Shown here: positions 1 through 6,613 of the stretch, piece by piece
How the letters are laid out: each line of letters begins with the position of its first letter
Position numbering within the stretch: the first letter of the stretch is position 1
From: Paludibacteraceae bacterium
GTDB lineage: Bacteria; Bacteroidota; Bacteroidia; Bacteroidales; Paludibacteraceae
Length of the DNA stretch: 15,683 bases
Assembly: GCA_016302585.1 (NCBI GenBank)
Contig: JAEDNI010000037.1
Coordinates: 1-15,683 of the forward strand
Reading direction: 5' to 3'
Notes under the pieces: model-generated
Told to the model about the DNA's origin: nothing
The model's input: the letters and a program-made list of their open reading frames with translations, nothing else
Database searches by the model: none
Made by a program: the position numbers and the translations under genes

Positions 1-632
1 TCCTCAATTCCGGCTTGCGCAAGAGCCTCTTTGCGTTCGCGGCACGTACCGCATACACCGCAATGGTGCTCTCCGCCCTTATAGCAACTCCAGGTCTCCG
101 AATAATCCAGATTCAACTCTTTTCCCTTAGCTGCAATCTCAGCTTTCGTGAGATGGGTGTAAGGCGTGAGCAACTGCACCCCGTTCCAGGTGCCGAAATG
201 AATGGCGTTATTCATTGCCTCCACGAACTCCGGTCGACAATCCGGATAAATCGTGTGGTCCCCTGCATGGTTTGCCAGCATGACATATTGCATCTTGTTA
301 TTCTCCGCAATACCGGCTGCAATAGAAAGCATAATGCCATTACGGAAAGGCACGACGGTCGATTTCATGTTCTCGTCGTCGTAATTGCCCTCGGGAATAG
401 CATCCGCTCCTTCCAACAACGAGGATTTGAAGAACTGCTTAATGAATGGCAGACGAACGACCATATGAGGAATTCCAAGTCGCTCACAATGGAGTTTCGC
501 GAACTCTAACTCGCGGTCATTATGATTGCTGCCATAGTGAAAACTAACGGCCATGCTGATACGATATTGATACTCGTACAACATCGTTGTCGAGTCTAAG
601 CCTCCGGAGAGAACGATCAATGAATCTTTCAT
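1..632 (-). CDS. queC: 7-cyano-7-deazaguanine synthase QueC (3' end cut by window edge)
   Basis: Converts 7-carboxy-7-deazaguanine to preQ0 using ATP and ammonia, in the queuosine tRNA-modification pathway; cytosolic. Reading from ATG at 632 gives 210 residues with no stop before the window edge. The ATP-binding PP-loop SGGLDS is at residues 9-14 and the conserved VVPFRNG at 93-99. A zinc site near the C-terminus shows C183, C191, C194 and C197 in the QueC pattern C-x7-C-x2-C-x2-C. QueC proteins are usually about 220 residues, so only around ten are missing. The start lies 12 bp downstream of the queF stop, so the two are almost certainly co-transcribed and act at consecutive steps (QueC makes preQ0, QueF reduces it). 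Identification is firm. Confidence 0.96.
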   Translation of the reverse strand, partial: MKDSLIVLSGGLDSTTMLYEYQYRISMAVSFHYGSNHNDRELEFAKLHCERLGIPHMVVRLPFIKQFFKSSLLEGADAIPEGNYDDENMKSTVVPFRNGIMLSIAAGIAENNKMQYVMLANHAGDHTIYPDCRPEFVEAMNNAIHFGTWNGVQLLTPYTHLTKAEIAAKGKELNLDYSETWSCYKGGEHHCGVCGTCRERKEALAQAGIE

Positions 633-639
633 GAATGGG

Positions 640-660
640 AATGTTTAATGTTTCGTGTTT
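640..660 (-). repeat. 7-bp tandem array at the queF/queC junction
   Basis: On the plus strand the units are AATGTTT (640-646), AATGTTT (647-653) and CGTGTTT (654-660). A weaker GAATGGG at 633-639 is in phase with them. On the coding strand the unit reads AAACATT. The array encodes the last QueF residues and its stop codon, and ends close to the queC start. Confidence 0.6.
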
Positions 661-1121
661 AGGGTAAATTGCTCGCGCAAACGCTGCGCTTTGAGGTCCT
701 GATGATCTGCATCCGCATAGTTGGCAAAAGGATAGATGCTGATACCTCCGCGGGGCATGAAATAGCCGACTACTTCGAGGTACTTCGGATCCATCAATTG
801 CACCAGATCCTTCATGATGATATTCACGCAGTCTTCGTGAAAATCACCGTGGTTGCGGAAGGAGAAGAGATAGAGTTTCAGACTCTTGCTCTCTACCATG
901 CGCTCACGCGGGATATAACTAATGTAAAGATGACCAAAGTCCGGCTGACCGGTTTTGGGACACAGCGTCGTGAACTCGGGACAATTGAACGTCACGAGGT
1001 ACTCGTTCTCAGGATGTTTGTTCGGGAAAGTTTCCAGCACGCCCGGGTTGTAGTTATCCGAATACTGCACATGCTGGTTGCCAAGGAGTGTAACTCCATC
1101 TAATTCATTTTCTGTTCGCAT
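645..1121 (-). CDS. queF: NADPH-dependent 7-cyano-7-deazaguanine reductase QueF, short (unimodular) type
   Basis: Reduces the nitrile of preQ0 to the amine preQ1 with NADPH, the step after QueC in queuosine synthesis. The 158-residue length fits the single-domain QueF type. Visible residues: nucleophilic C54 in TLCPKTGQPDF, D61 in the same motif, the QueF signature ESKSLK at 77-82, and H95-E96 in FHED, which correspond to the substrate-binding pair of the family. The gene lies 47 bp downstream of an unknown secreted-protein gene and 12 bp upstream of queC. I see no Bacteroidota -7 box in the 47-bp gap, so transcription may come from the promoter near 2359. The last residues (about N155 to H158) and the stop are encoded by a short 7-bp tandem repeat, which is odd. 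No preQ1 riboswitch was recognised. Confidence 0.96.
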   Translation of the reverse strand: MRTENELDGVTLLGNQHVQYSDNYNPGVLETFPNKHPENEYLVTFNCPEFTTLCPKTGQPDFGHLYISYIPRERMVESKSLKLYLFSFRNHGDFHEDCVNIIMKDLVQLMDPKYLEVVGYFMPRGGISIYPFANYADADHQDLKAQRLREQFTLNTKH

Positions 1122-1168
1122 TGTTTTCAGTGTTTTGATGAGAGGAAAAACAGTAGCTCTCTATTAAT

Positions 1169-2305
1169 TTATTGAATTTTAATTCCTGTAATGGTGTATT
1201 TGTTATTGCCTCGAATAATAACAATCTGTCCGTTCTGCCATTCTTTGCGCACAGGAGCTGTCTCGTCTTCCGTCTGATCGATACCCTCTTTGCGCCACAG
1301 ACAAATCGAGAACGAATAGGCACGACGACTGATATAATCCGTCACGACAAAGGTCTTGGGAACATACGGACAGAAGCGCAAATCCACCTCTTTATTCGGA
1401 TAGACGTGCGAATAGTTCGGGTCCGCCAAAGTGATCTCCGGCTGTACGTATCGCAGGCTATCCATGTCTTTGAACTCCTCCGCGTCCATCGCCAACTCAA
1501 TCGTGTTCTCCGCTTGGTTAATCTGCGCATCGAAACCTTCTATGCTGAAAGCCGATATCTCCAGGAACGGCAAATCCAGTTCCGCCGGCTCTTCGCTCAA
1601 GAGATAGCTCATGATATTGAGAATCAATTTCTTGCCGTCTTCACTCAGAAACCTTGCCCCACTCATTGCGATCGGCAGGCAGATATATTTACTTCCTCCG
1701 CGCATTTCTACCGGTATCTCGTGAATACTTGTCTGCGGTTCTCCTTTGCCATTGACTTCATCGATGCTCTGCGTGTACGCGGTTGCTAAACAATAGGTGC
1801 CGGGCAGATCTACCAGAATGGGCATGATACCTCTGATTTCTCCGTTCTGCTCCAAAATACGGATGCTGTTGCCTTGCTCCAAGTTACTGAATCCTTTGTA
1901 TATCGGGTGCTCCGGACGCTCCACATAGATATCCAGTTTGTTATTCACCGAACCGGAATGCGGTGCGCCCCAATTCAGACGTCCATCTGCGTACGTGAAA
2001 CCTTGCATGTTCAGCGTCGGCAGTTGTCCGCCGCGAATCAGATTCAGAACGGCTTCGTTGTCCGCGTCTGCATTCGCAGAAATAACAGCGGCATCGAAGT
2101 TCTCCAATTTGACATCCGGCAGGTCATTCTGCTTGCAAATAGTTACGGCATAGCCCTTTTGATCCAGCAGCATGGCGATAGGTTCGTCGCTTATGCTCCC
2201 CAGGTCTTTGCAGGCTACCAAAATTGCTTTCGTCTCCGCAAAGCTACCGCAAGCCATGAGAACCATGACAAAAAGTATCCAAAATTTCTGCATTACGTTT
2301 CGCAT
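1169..2305 (-). CDS. Secreted protein of unknown function, ThuA/amidotransferase-like N-terminal region, T9SS-like C-terminal tail
   Basis: I do not recognise a named family. From ATG 2305 it has 378 residues. It opens with a basic n-region and a hydrophobic stretch (FWILFVMVL) followed by MACGSFAETK, which could be a signal peptidase I site after SFA or a weak lipobox ending at the Cys. The next 220 residues alternate beta and alpha segments (AILVACKDLG, NFDAAVISAN, SKYICLPIAM), loosely like the ThuA or class I glutamine amidotransferase fold, without a clear catalytic Cys-His-Glu set. The extreme C-terminus, NGQIVIIRGNNKYTITG, resembles the short conserved tail of many secreted Bacteroidota proteins linked to type IX secretion. 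The longer reading from 2347 is unlikely because that codon lies at the predicted transcription start; ATG 2293 is an alternative. It precedes queF by 47 bp. Confidence 0.72.
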   Translation of the reverse strand: MRNVMQKFWILFVMVLMACGSFAETKAILVACKDLGSISDEPIAMLLDQKGYAVTICKQNDLPDVKLENFDAAVISANADADNEAVLNLIRGGQLPTLNMQGFTYADGRLNWGAPHSGSVNNKLDIYVERPEHPIYKGFSNLEQGNSIRILEQNGEIRGIMPILVDLPGTYCLATAYTQSIDEVNGKGEPQTSIHEIPVEMRGGSKYICLPIAMSGARFLSEDGKKLILNIMSYLLSEEPAELDLPFLEISAFSIEGFDAQINQAENTIELAMDAEEFKDMDSLRYVQPEITLADPNYSHVYPNKEVDLRFCPYVPKTFVVTDYISRRAYSFSICLWRKEGIDQTEDETAPVRKEWQNGQIVIIRGNNKYTITGIKIQ

Positions 2306-2358
2306 ACGTTTCTTGTTTTCTCGCGCCCGATATAGGCACACGGGCACAATTCAGGCTG

Positions 2359-2390
2359 CAAAGGTACAACAAAAATGGGATATATGCAAA
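2359..2390 (-). promoter_or_regulatory. Bacteroidota-type promoter for the 2305-1169 gene (and possibly queF-queC)
   Basis: Reading the minus strand, the -33 box TTTG is at 2390-2387, then a 20-bp spacer, then the -7 box TACCTTTG at 2366-2359. Spacing and both boxes match the known sigma-ABfr promoter form. The predicted start of transcription is near 2351, which rules out ATG 2347 as a translated start. The spacer begins CATATATC. Confidence 0.82.
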
Positions 2391-2426
2391 TTTATTTGCA
2401 ATTTTTGTAGAAAAATGTAATCTACA

Positions 2427-2458
2427 CTTGCATATATCAAAAAAAAGTAGTACCTTTG
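2427..2458 (+). promoter_or_regulatory. Bacteroidota-type promoter for the DUF3078-zapA-rny operon
   Basis: The -33 box CTTG is at 2427-2430, followed by a 20-bp spacer and the -7 box TACCTTTG at 2451-2458. The predicted transcription start is near 2465, so the in-frame ATG at 2456 cannot be the start codon. It diverges from the promoter at 2359-2390, with 36 bp between the two -33 boxes. The spacer begins CATATATC, the same eight bases as its divergent partner. Confidence 0.83.
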
Positions 2459-2515
2459 TGCGGTTTTTTATGGAGCCAAACTATCTTTATGTATAACAAA
2501 CAATTTTGGAATAGT

Positions 2516-3778
2516 ATGCAAAATAGATTTTTATTTGTAGCGCTTGCGCTTGTCGCTGCGCTGACAATGACCGCGCAGGAAGTGGATAAGACCAAAGTGA
2601 CCGGAAATGCGGATGCTGCCAAGAAAGCAGGAGAGTCGTTGAAAGGTCTGGAGGATGGGGAGAAAGCATGGAAGTTTGACGGTACTGTCGGACTGAATGC
2701 TGCGGCTACCGGCCTTGTGAACTGGTCTGCCGGTGGTAAGAACAACGTGAACGGTATCGTGTATGCCAAGTTGCACCTTCTTTACCATAAGGATGCTATC
2801 GCGTGGGAGACGAACTTCGATACCGATTTCGGTATGACTTGGATTGACCAGAAAGAAGATGCTTTCCAAAAATCAAGCGATAATATCAAGCTGGCAACCA
2901 AGTTCGGTTGGGAATTCAAGGAGAACTGGTATCTGACCGTTCTTGGAACTTTCCAGAGCCAGTACGCGCTGGGTCGCAATTATGTAGACGGCTACAACAA
3001 CATCATCTCCAAATGGCTTGCTCCTTCTTACACCGATATCTCAGTCGGTATTGACTGGAAGAAGAGCTACAAGGGAGCAGACTTCTCTATCTATCTGTCT
3101 CCGATAGCAGGCCGTATCACAAGTGCCTATATCGGCGAGAACTGGAACCGCAGATACACCCGTGAGGATGCGCTGGGTGCTTTGCAGTACAATATTGACC
3201 ACGCAGCCGATGAAACGGCGAAAGCAGCAGCTCAAGCGGCTTACGATGTGGCAGCGGCGGAATATGACAACATGGGCGGCTATGAGAAAAAGCAAGCAGA
3301 AGGAAAGGATATCCGTACCCAGTTGCAGCAGGCGTACGGCACATATGTATATGACGCATCGGGAAACAAATCGTACCGCAATGCGCGTGCTGAGTTCGGT
3401 TTGAGTTTCAAGGGCGGTATTGCTTATACCTACAAGGATTTGAAACTGAGCACCACGCTGGCTCTCTTCTCTCCGTATCAGGGCAAGGGTTTCAGCCTGA
3501 AAGACCTTTATGAAGCAGACCACGGTGCCGGCTCATGGGAGACACGCGACAAGAACGCTTATTACTTTGATTATTCGAACAATAACCGCTACTTCGGCCA
3601 TTTCGATGTGGACTGGGACTGCGCGCTGAGCTATCAGTTCCTCAAATGTCTGCAAGTGACCCTTCAGACCAGCCTCAAGTACTATAACGGAACTCTGATT
3701 GCGGACAAAGAAGGCAATCTGAGTGAGCGTTGCCAGTTCAAGGGCGTTATCGGTCTTGGTGTAGGATACAGTTTCTAA
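2516..3778 (+). CDS. DUF3078 family outer-membrane protein
   Basis: Predicted outer-membrane beta-barrel protein of the Bacteroidota DUF3078 family; biochemical role not established. From ATG 2516 it is 420 residues with a clear signal peptide (RFLFVALALVAALTMTA, then QEV). Family-like segments follow: WKFDGTVGLN, then NWSAGGKNNVNG, a stretch like SDDKIE/SDNIKLATKFGWEFKENWY, SIYLSPIAGR, and a C-terminus ending GYSF with a terminal aromatic typical of barrel proteins. Between the SPIAGR segment and RAEFGLSFKG lies an Ala/Gln-rich, probably helical insertion (about residues 211-289). ATG 2489 is in frame and possible, but would add 9 residues ahead of the signal peptide. First gene of a tight operon, with 1 bp to the next start. 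Confidence 0.86.
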   Translation: MQNRFLFVALALVAALTMTAQEVDKTKVTGNADAAKKAGESLKGLEDGEKAWKFDGTVGLNAAATGLVNWSAGGKNNVNGIVYAKLHLLYHKDAIAWETNFDTDFGMTWIDQKEDAFQKSSDNIKLATKFGWEFKENWYLTVLGTFQSQYALGRNYVDGYNNIISKWLAPSYTDISVGIDWKKSYKGADFSIYLSPIAGRITSAYIGENWNRRYTREDALGALQYNIDHAADETAKAAAQAAYDVAAAEYDNMGGYEKKQAEGKDIRTQLQQAYGTYVYDASGNKSYRNARAEFGLSFKGGIAYTYKDLKLSTTLALFSPYQGKGFSLKDLYEADHGAGSWETRDKNAYYFDYSNNNRYFGHFDVDWDCALSYQFLKCLQVTLQTSLKYYNGTLIADKEGNLSERCQFKGVIGLGVGYSF

Positions 3779-3779
3779 T

Positions 3780-4055
3780 ATGCAGGCACTCAACGACCTT
3801 TCGCAGAATGTACACCTCTTGCTGGAGCGCTATCAGGCGTTGCAGCGGGAGAATGCGGCTTTGAAGGAAGATATCGAGCGGCAGCGGCAGGAGTTGATTC
3901 GCACACATGGTGAGTTGCTGGAACTGCAGCAGAAAAACCGTCGTCTGGCTACTGCAAACGCCATGACTTCGGCAGAGAATGCGGAAGAAGCAACGAAACG
4001 AATAAATGCCCTCATCGCGCAGGTCGATCGGGCTATCGCAGCACTGAAGAAATAA
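3780..4055 (+). CDS. Small coiled-coil protein, ZapB-like by position
   Basis: A 91-residue cytosolic protein that is nearly all heptad-patterned coiled coil, rich in Leu, Glu, Gln and Arg (for example LLERYQALQRENAALKEDI). There is no signal peptide or membrane segment. It starts 1 bp after the DUF3078 stop and ends 1 bp before zapA, so translation of the three is probably coupled. By analogy with the ZapA/ZapB pair in other bacteria, it may act at the division ring, but that is inferred from position and coiled-coil character and not from a diagnostic motif. Coiled-coil composition alone gives weak homology, so the functional call is tentative; that it is a real gene is well supported by packing and codon use. 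Confidence 0.78.
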   Translation: MQALNDLSQNVHLLLERYQALQRENAALKEDIERQRQELIRTHGELLELQQKNRRLATANAMTSAENAEEATKRINALIAQVDRAIAALKK

Positions 4056-4056
4056 G

Positions 4057-4347
4057 ATGGCTACGAATAAACAACATATCAATTTACATCTGGATGCCCA
4101 CACGGTGGGTCTTGATGTGCCGTTGGATCAAGAGCCGAATTATCGCCGTGCCGCGGAGTTGCTCAATAAGCGCTATCAGTATTATCTGAAACTGCGCCCG
4201 AATGCTTCGGCGGAGCAGTTATGGATGTACACGGCATTGGAAGTAGCTGTTGCGTTGCAGTCTGATGTGCGCGAAAAGAGTCTCGAACCTGTAGAAAAAG
4301 AAGTGAAAGAACTAAACGAAGAAATACTTCGTATTTTAGAATCATAA
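4057..4347 (+). CDS. zapA: Cell division protein ZapA
   Basis: FtsZ-ring-associated protein that bundles and stabilises FtsZ filaments. At 96 residues it has the usual length. The N-terminal part (INLHLDAHTVGLDVPLDQEPNY) is the small ZapA beta domain, followed by RRAAELLNKRYQYY. After this comes the helix with ALEVAVAL and a C-terminal coiled coil rich in Glu and Lys. It lies 1 bp after the coiled-coil gene and 22 bp ahead of rny; a zapA-rny neighbourhood is familiar in Bacteroidota. I looked for a 6S RNA between zapA and rny, as found beside zapA in enterobacteria, but 22 bp leaves no room. Confidence 0.9.
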   Translation: MATNKQHINLHLDAHTVGLDVPLDQEPNYRRAAELLNKRYQYYLKLRPNASAEQLWMYTALEVAVALQSDVREKSLEPVEKEVKELNEEILRILES

Positions 4348-4369
4348 TTAATTAAATCAACCAACAATC

Positions 4370-5893
4370 ATGTTAATCCCCATTTTATGTGTAGTAGGCG
4401 GAATCCTTTTAGGAGCCGGTATCTACTTCCTCATTACTCGTTTGGCAGCCGCTAACTTAATCAAGAAAGCGGAAGAAGAAGCGGAGGTAATGAAGAAAAA
4501 CAAGATTGTTGAGGCTAAAGAGAAGTTTATCGCCCTGAAGTTGGAGCACGACAATAGTGTGCGTGAGCAAGACAAACGCTTGCAACAGCAAGAACAACGC
4601 TTGCAGCAACGAGAGCAGCAGCTCAACCAACGTCAGGGAGATGTACAACGCAGCCTCAACGAAGTGAATCAAAAGATCCAACAAGTGGAGCAACGTCAAC
4701 AAGCGCTGGATTATAAGCAGCAAGAGGTAGAGCGGATGCACCATGAGGCGGAGAAACAGTTGGAGCAACTCAGCGGCATGAGTGCCGAGGAGGCTAAGAA
4801 ACAACTGGTAGAAGCGCTCAAAGATGAAGCTAAGACAGCAGCCATGTCCTATGTCAATGAGATTATGGACAATGCACGTCTCGAGGCGAACAAAGAAGCA
4901 AAGAAGATCATCATCCAGACCATTCAGCGCGTAGCGTCTGAAACGGCTGCGGAGAGTACCGTTTCCGTCTTCCATATAGAGAATGACGAAGTGAAGGGTC
5001 GTATCATCGGTCGTGAAGGACGTAATATCCGTGCGTTAGAAGCAGCTACGGGTGTGGAAATCGTCGTGGACGATACCCCCGAAGCTATCACTCTTTCTGC
5101 TTTCGACCCCGTGCGTCGTGAGATAGCTCGCCTGGCGCTGCATCAACTGGTGCAGGACGGTCGTATTCACCCCGCGCGTATCGAAGAGGTCGTAGCGAAA
5201 GTGACCAAGCAGGTGGAAGAGGAGATCGTCGAAGTAGGTAAACGTACGACGATCGACCTCGGCGTACACGGTTTGCATCCTGAACTCATCCGTCTGGTAG
5301 GTAAGATGAAATATCGTTCTTCTTACGGCCAGAACCTCCTCCAGCACAGCCGCGAGACCGCAAACTTATGTGCGGCGATGGCAGGTGAATTAGGACTTAA
5401 CGTCAAGGCTGCCAAACGAGCCGGTTTATTGCACGATATCGGTAAAGTAGCGGATGACGATGTCGAACTGCCACACGCAGAACTCGGTATGAAACTCTGT
5501 GAGAAATACGGAGAGAAACCCGATATCTGCAACGCAGTAGGAGCGCACCATGATGAGTGTGAGATGAAGAGTCTTATTGCCCCGATCGTACAAGCTTGCG
5601 ATGCGATCTCCGGAGCTCGTCCGGGTGCACGTCGTGAGATCGTGGAGACTTATGTGAAGCGCCTGAATGACCTGGAGAATATGGCGATGTCCTTCCCGGG
5701 TGTAGTGAAGACTTATGCCCTCCAGGCCGGTCGTGAACTGCGTGTGATCGTAGGAGCCGATAAGATATCCGATAAAGATACTGAACTCCTCTCCTTCGAT
5801 TTGGCAAAACGTATCCAAGATGAGATGACCTATCCGGGACAAGTCAAAGTGACTGTCATCCGTGAGGTGCGTGCAGTCAACGTAGCGAAATAA
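4370..5893 (+). CDS. rny: Ribonuclease Y
   Basis: Membrane-anchored endoribonuclease that initiates mRNA decay. The 507 residues show the standard order: N-terminal membrane helix (about 3-23), a long Gln/Glu-rich coiled coil (about 30-150), a KH RNA-binding domain with GxxG as GREG at 214-217 inside KGRIIGREGRN, and an HD phosphohydrolase domain with the metal-binding H355-D356 in AGLLHDIGK and an upstream H326 in LLQHSRE. Length and all key residues are intact. It is the last gene of the operon beginning at 2516. A probable intrinsic terminator stands about 70 bp downstream, inside the convergent trmN6 gene. Confidence 0.97.
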   Translation: MLIPILCVVGGILLGAGIYFLITRLAAANLIKKAEEEAEVMKKNKIVEAKEKFIALKLEHDNSVREQDKRLQQQEQRLQQREQQLNQRQGDVQRSLNEVNQKIQQVEQRQQALDYKQQEVERMHHEAEKQLEQLSGMSAEEAKKQLVEALKDEAKTAAMSYVNEIMDNARLEANKEAKKIIIQTIQRVASETAAESTVSVFHIENDEVKGRIIGREGRNIRALEAATGVEIVVDDTPEAITLSAFDPVRREIARLALHQLVQDGRIHPARIEEVVAKVTKQVEEEIVEVGKRTTIDLGVHGLHPELIRLVGKMKYRSSYGQNLLQHSRETANLCAAMAGELGLNVKAAKRAGLLHDIGKVADDDVELPHAELGMKLCEKYGEKPDICNAVGAHHDECEMKSLIAPIVQACDAISGARPGARREIVETYVKRLNDLENMAMSFPGVVKTYALQAGRELRVIVGADKISDKDTELLSFDLAKRIQDEMTYPGQVKVTVIREVRAVNVAK

Positions 5894-5926
5894 TCTAGAC
5901 CCTCTAGACTATCTAGAGCATCTAGA
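5894..5926. repeat. 9-bp-spaced array of four TCTAGA palindromes
   Basis: TCTAGA occurs at 5894, 5903, 5912 and 5921, at an exact 9-bp interval, with the spacers CCC, CTA and GCA varying. The array starts directly after the rny stop (TAA 5891-5893) and fills nearly all of the 36-bp junction to the trmN6 stop at 5930-5932. Because each core is its own reverse complement, the array looks alike from both convergent transcripts. Confidence 0.85.
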
Positions 5927-5929
5927 TCT

Positions 5930-6613
5930 CTAAAGGTAAAACTCTTCGCAGAGTTTGGAATAGGCGGCTGAACGGCCGCCTTTTTCGTCTTCTAATACGA
6001 GGGAGTCTTCGATGAGACCGACGATTGAATTCTTACGACTGAATGCTAATATAACGCGTCGTGCCGGTTTGGTTTCTTTGGAATACACCCGAGTGATGTG
6101 GGTTGGGAATAGCGAATAACGTGCCGCTAAATTACGTATCTCCTCTTCTGCTTCGGCCGGCAGAATAAGTGCCAACTGCCCCTCTTCCTTCAACAACCGC
6201 GCACTATGTGCGATTAGTTCTTCGTAACCTAAACTGTCTGTATGACGGGCCAATTCTCTTCCTCTATCGGGATTCTTTAAACTGTTCTGAAAGTAGGGTG
6301 GATTACTGACGATTAAATTATAGCAATCTCCAATATCCGATTTCCAATCCTGCAATCGTGCTTGGAAAGCACGTACTCCATTTTCCTTCGCCTGTGCTAC
6401 AGCTGCTTCGTCGATATCAATTCCTTCCACTTCTGCCTCCGGGCAGCGCTGCATCAGCATTCGAGCTATCAATCCGCTTCCTGTACCGACATCCAGAATA
6501 CGCGAACCCAAAGGAGCCCACGCGCCTAACAGGACGCCGTCGGTGCCCACTTTCATCGCGCACTTGTCGTGCCAAATGGTAAACTGCTTGAATTTAAAGA
6601 ACGGACTCGACAT
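5930..6613 (-). CDS. trmN6: tRNA1(Val) (adenine(37)-N6)-methyltransferase TrmN6
   Basis: SAM-dependent methyltransferase that modifies A37 of tRNA1(Val) in characterised relatives. The 227-residue protein has the SAM-binding motif DVGTGSG at 41-47, the acidic motif GIDID at 64-68, and the N6-adenine methyltransferase signature NPPY at 104-107 in IVSNPPYFQNS. The N-terminal FKFKQFTIWHDKCAMKVGTD is characteristic of the TrmN6 (YfiC) family and supports the start at 6613. The upstream membrane-protein gene ends at 6594, giving a 20-bp overlap in a different frame, so translation is probably coupled. Its 3' end contains the terminator of the convergent rny operon, which constrains the codons there. 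An RlmF/PrmC-like methyltransferase is a remote alternative. Confidence 0.9.
   Translation of the reverse strand: MSSPFFKFKQFTIWHDKCAMKVGTDGVLLGAWAPLGSRILDVGTGSGLIARMLMQRCPEAEVEGIDIDEAAVAQAKENGVRAFQARLQDWKSDIGDCYNLIVSNPPYFQNSLKNPDRGRELARHTDSLGYEELIAHSARLLKEEGQLALILPAEAEEEIRNLAARYSLFPTHITRVYSKETKPARRVILAFSRKNSIVGLIEDSLVLEDEKGGRSAAYSKLCEEFYL
5939..5956. other. Perfect 7-bp hairpin at the trmN6 3' end
   Basis: AAACTCT, loop TCGC, AGAGTTT. It lies inside the last codons of trmN6, between the TCTAGA array and the GC-rich terminator hairpin. Either convergent transcript could form it. It may help to block readthrough, but the function is not shown by the sequence. Confidence 0.4.
5962..5985 (+). 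terminator. Intrinsic terminator of the rny operon, inside trmN6
   Basis: The stem AGGCGGC (5962-5968) pairs with GCCGCCT (5975-5981) around a 6-base loop, and is followed by a run of T to 5985. This is the textbook rho-independent form in the plus direction. It lies about 70 bp past the rny stop, within codons of the opposite-strand trmN6 (its GGRSAAY segment). Read on the minus strand there is no downstream T run, so it is directional. Confidence 0.75.

Noticed and set aside
15..509. 164-codon plus-strand reading frame
   Set aside because: It is opposite the well-supported queC gene and has no recognisable domain or composition of a real protein.
1122..1168. preQ1 riboswitch ahead of queF
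   Set aside because: The 47-bp gap shows no recognisable aptamer stem or C-rich loop with A-rich tail in the right order, and no promoter box.
2470..2496. Eight-codon leader peptide ORF (ATG at 2470) ahead of the DUF3078 gene
   Set aside because: Very short, with no regulatory codon pattern or attenuator hairpin; easily explained by chance.
4348..4369. Possible 6S RNA between zapA and rny
   Set aside because: The gap is only 22 bp, far too short for a 6S RNA.
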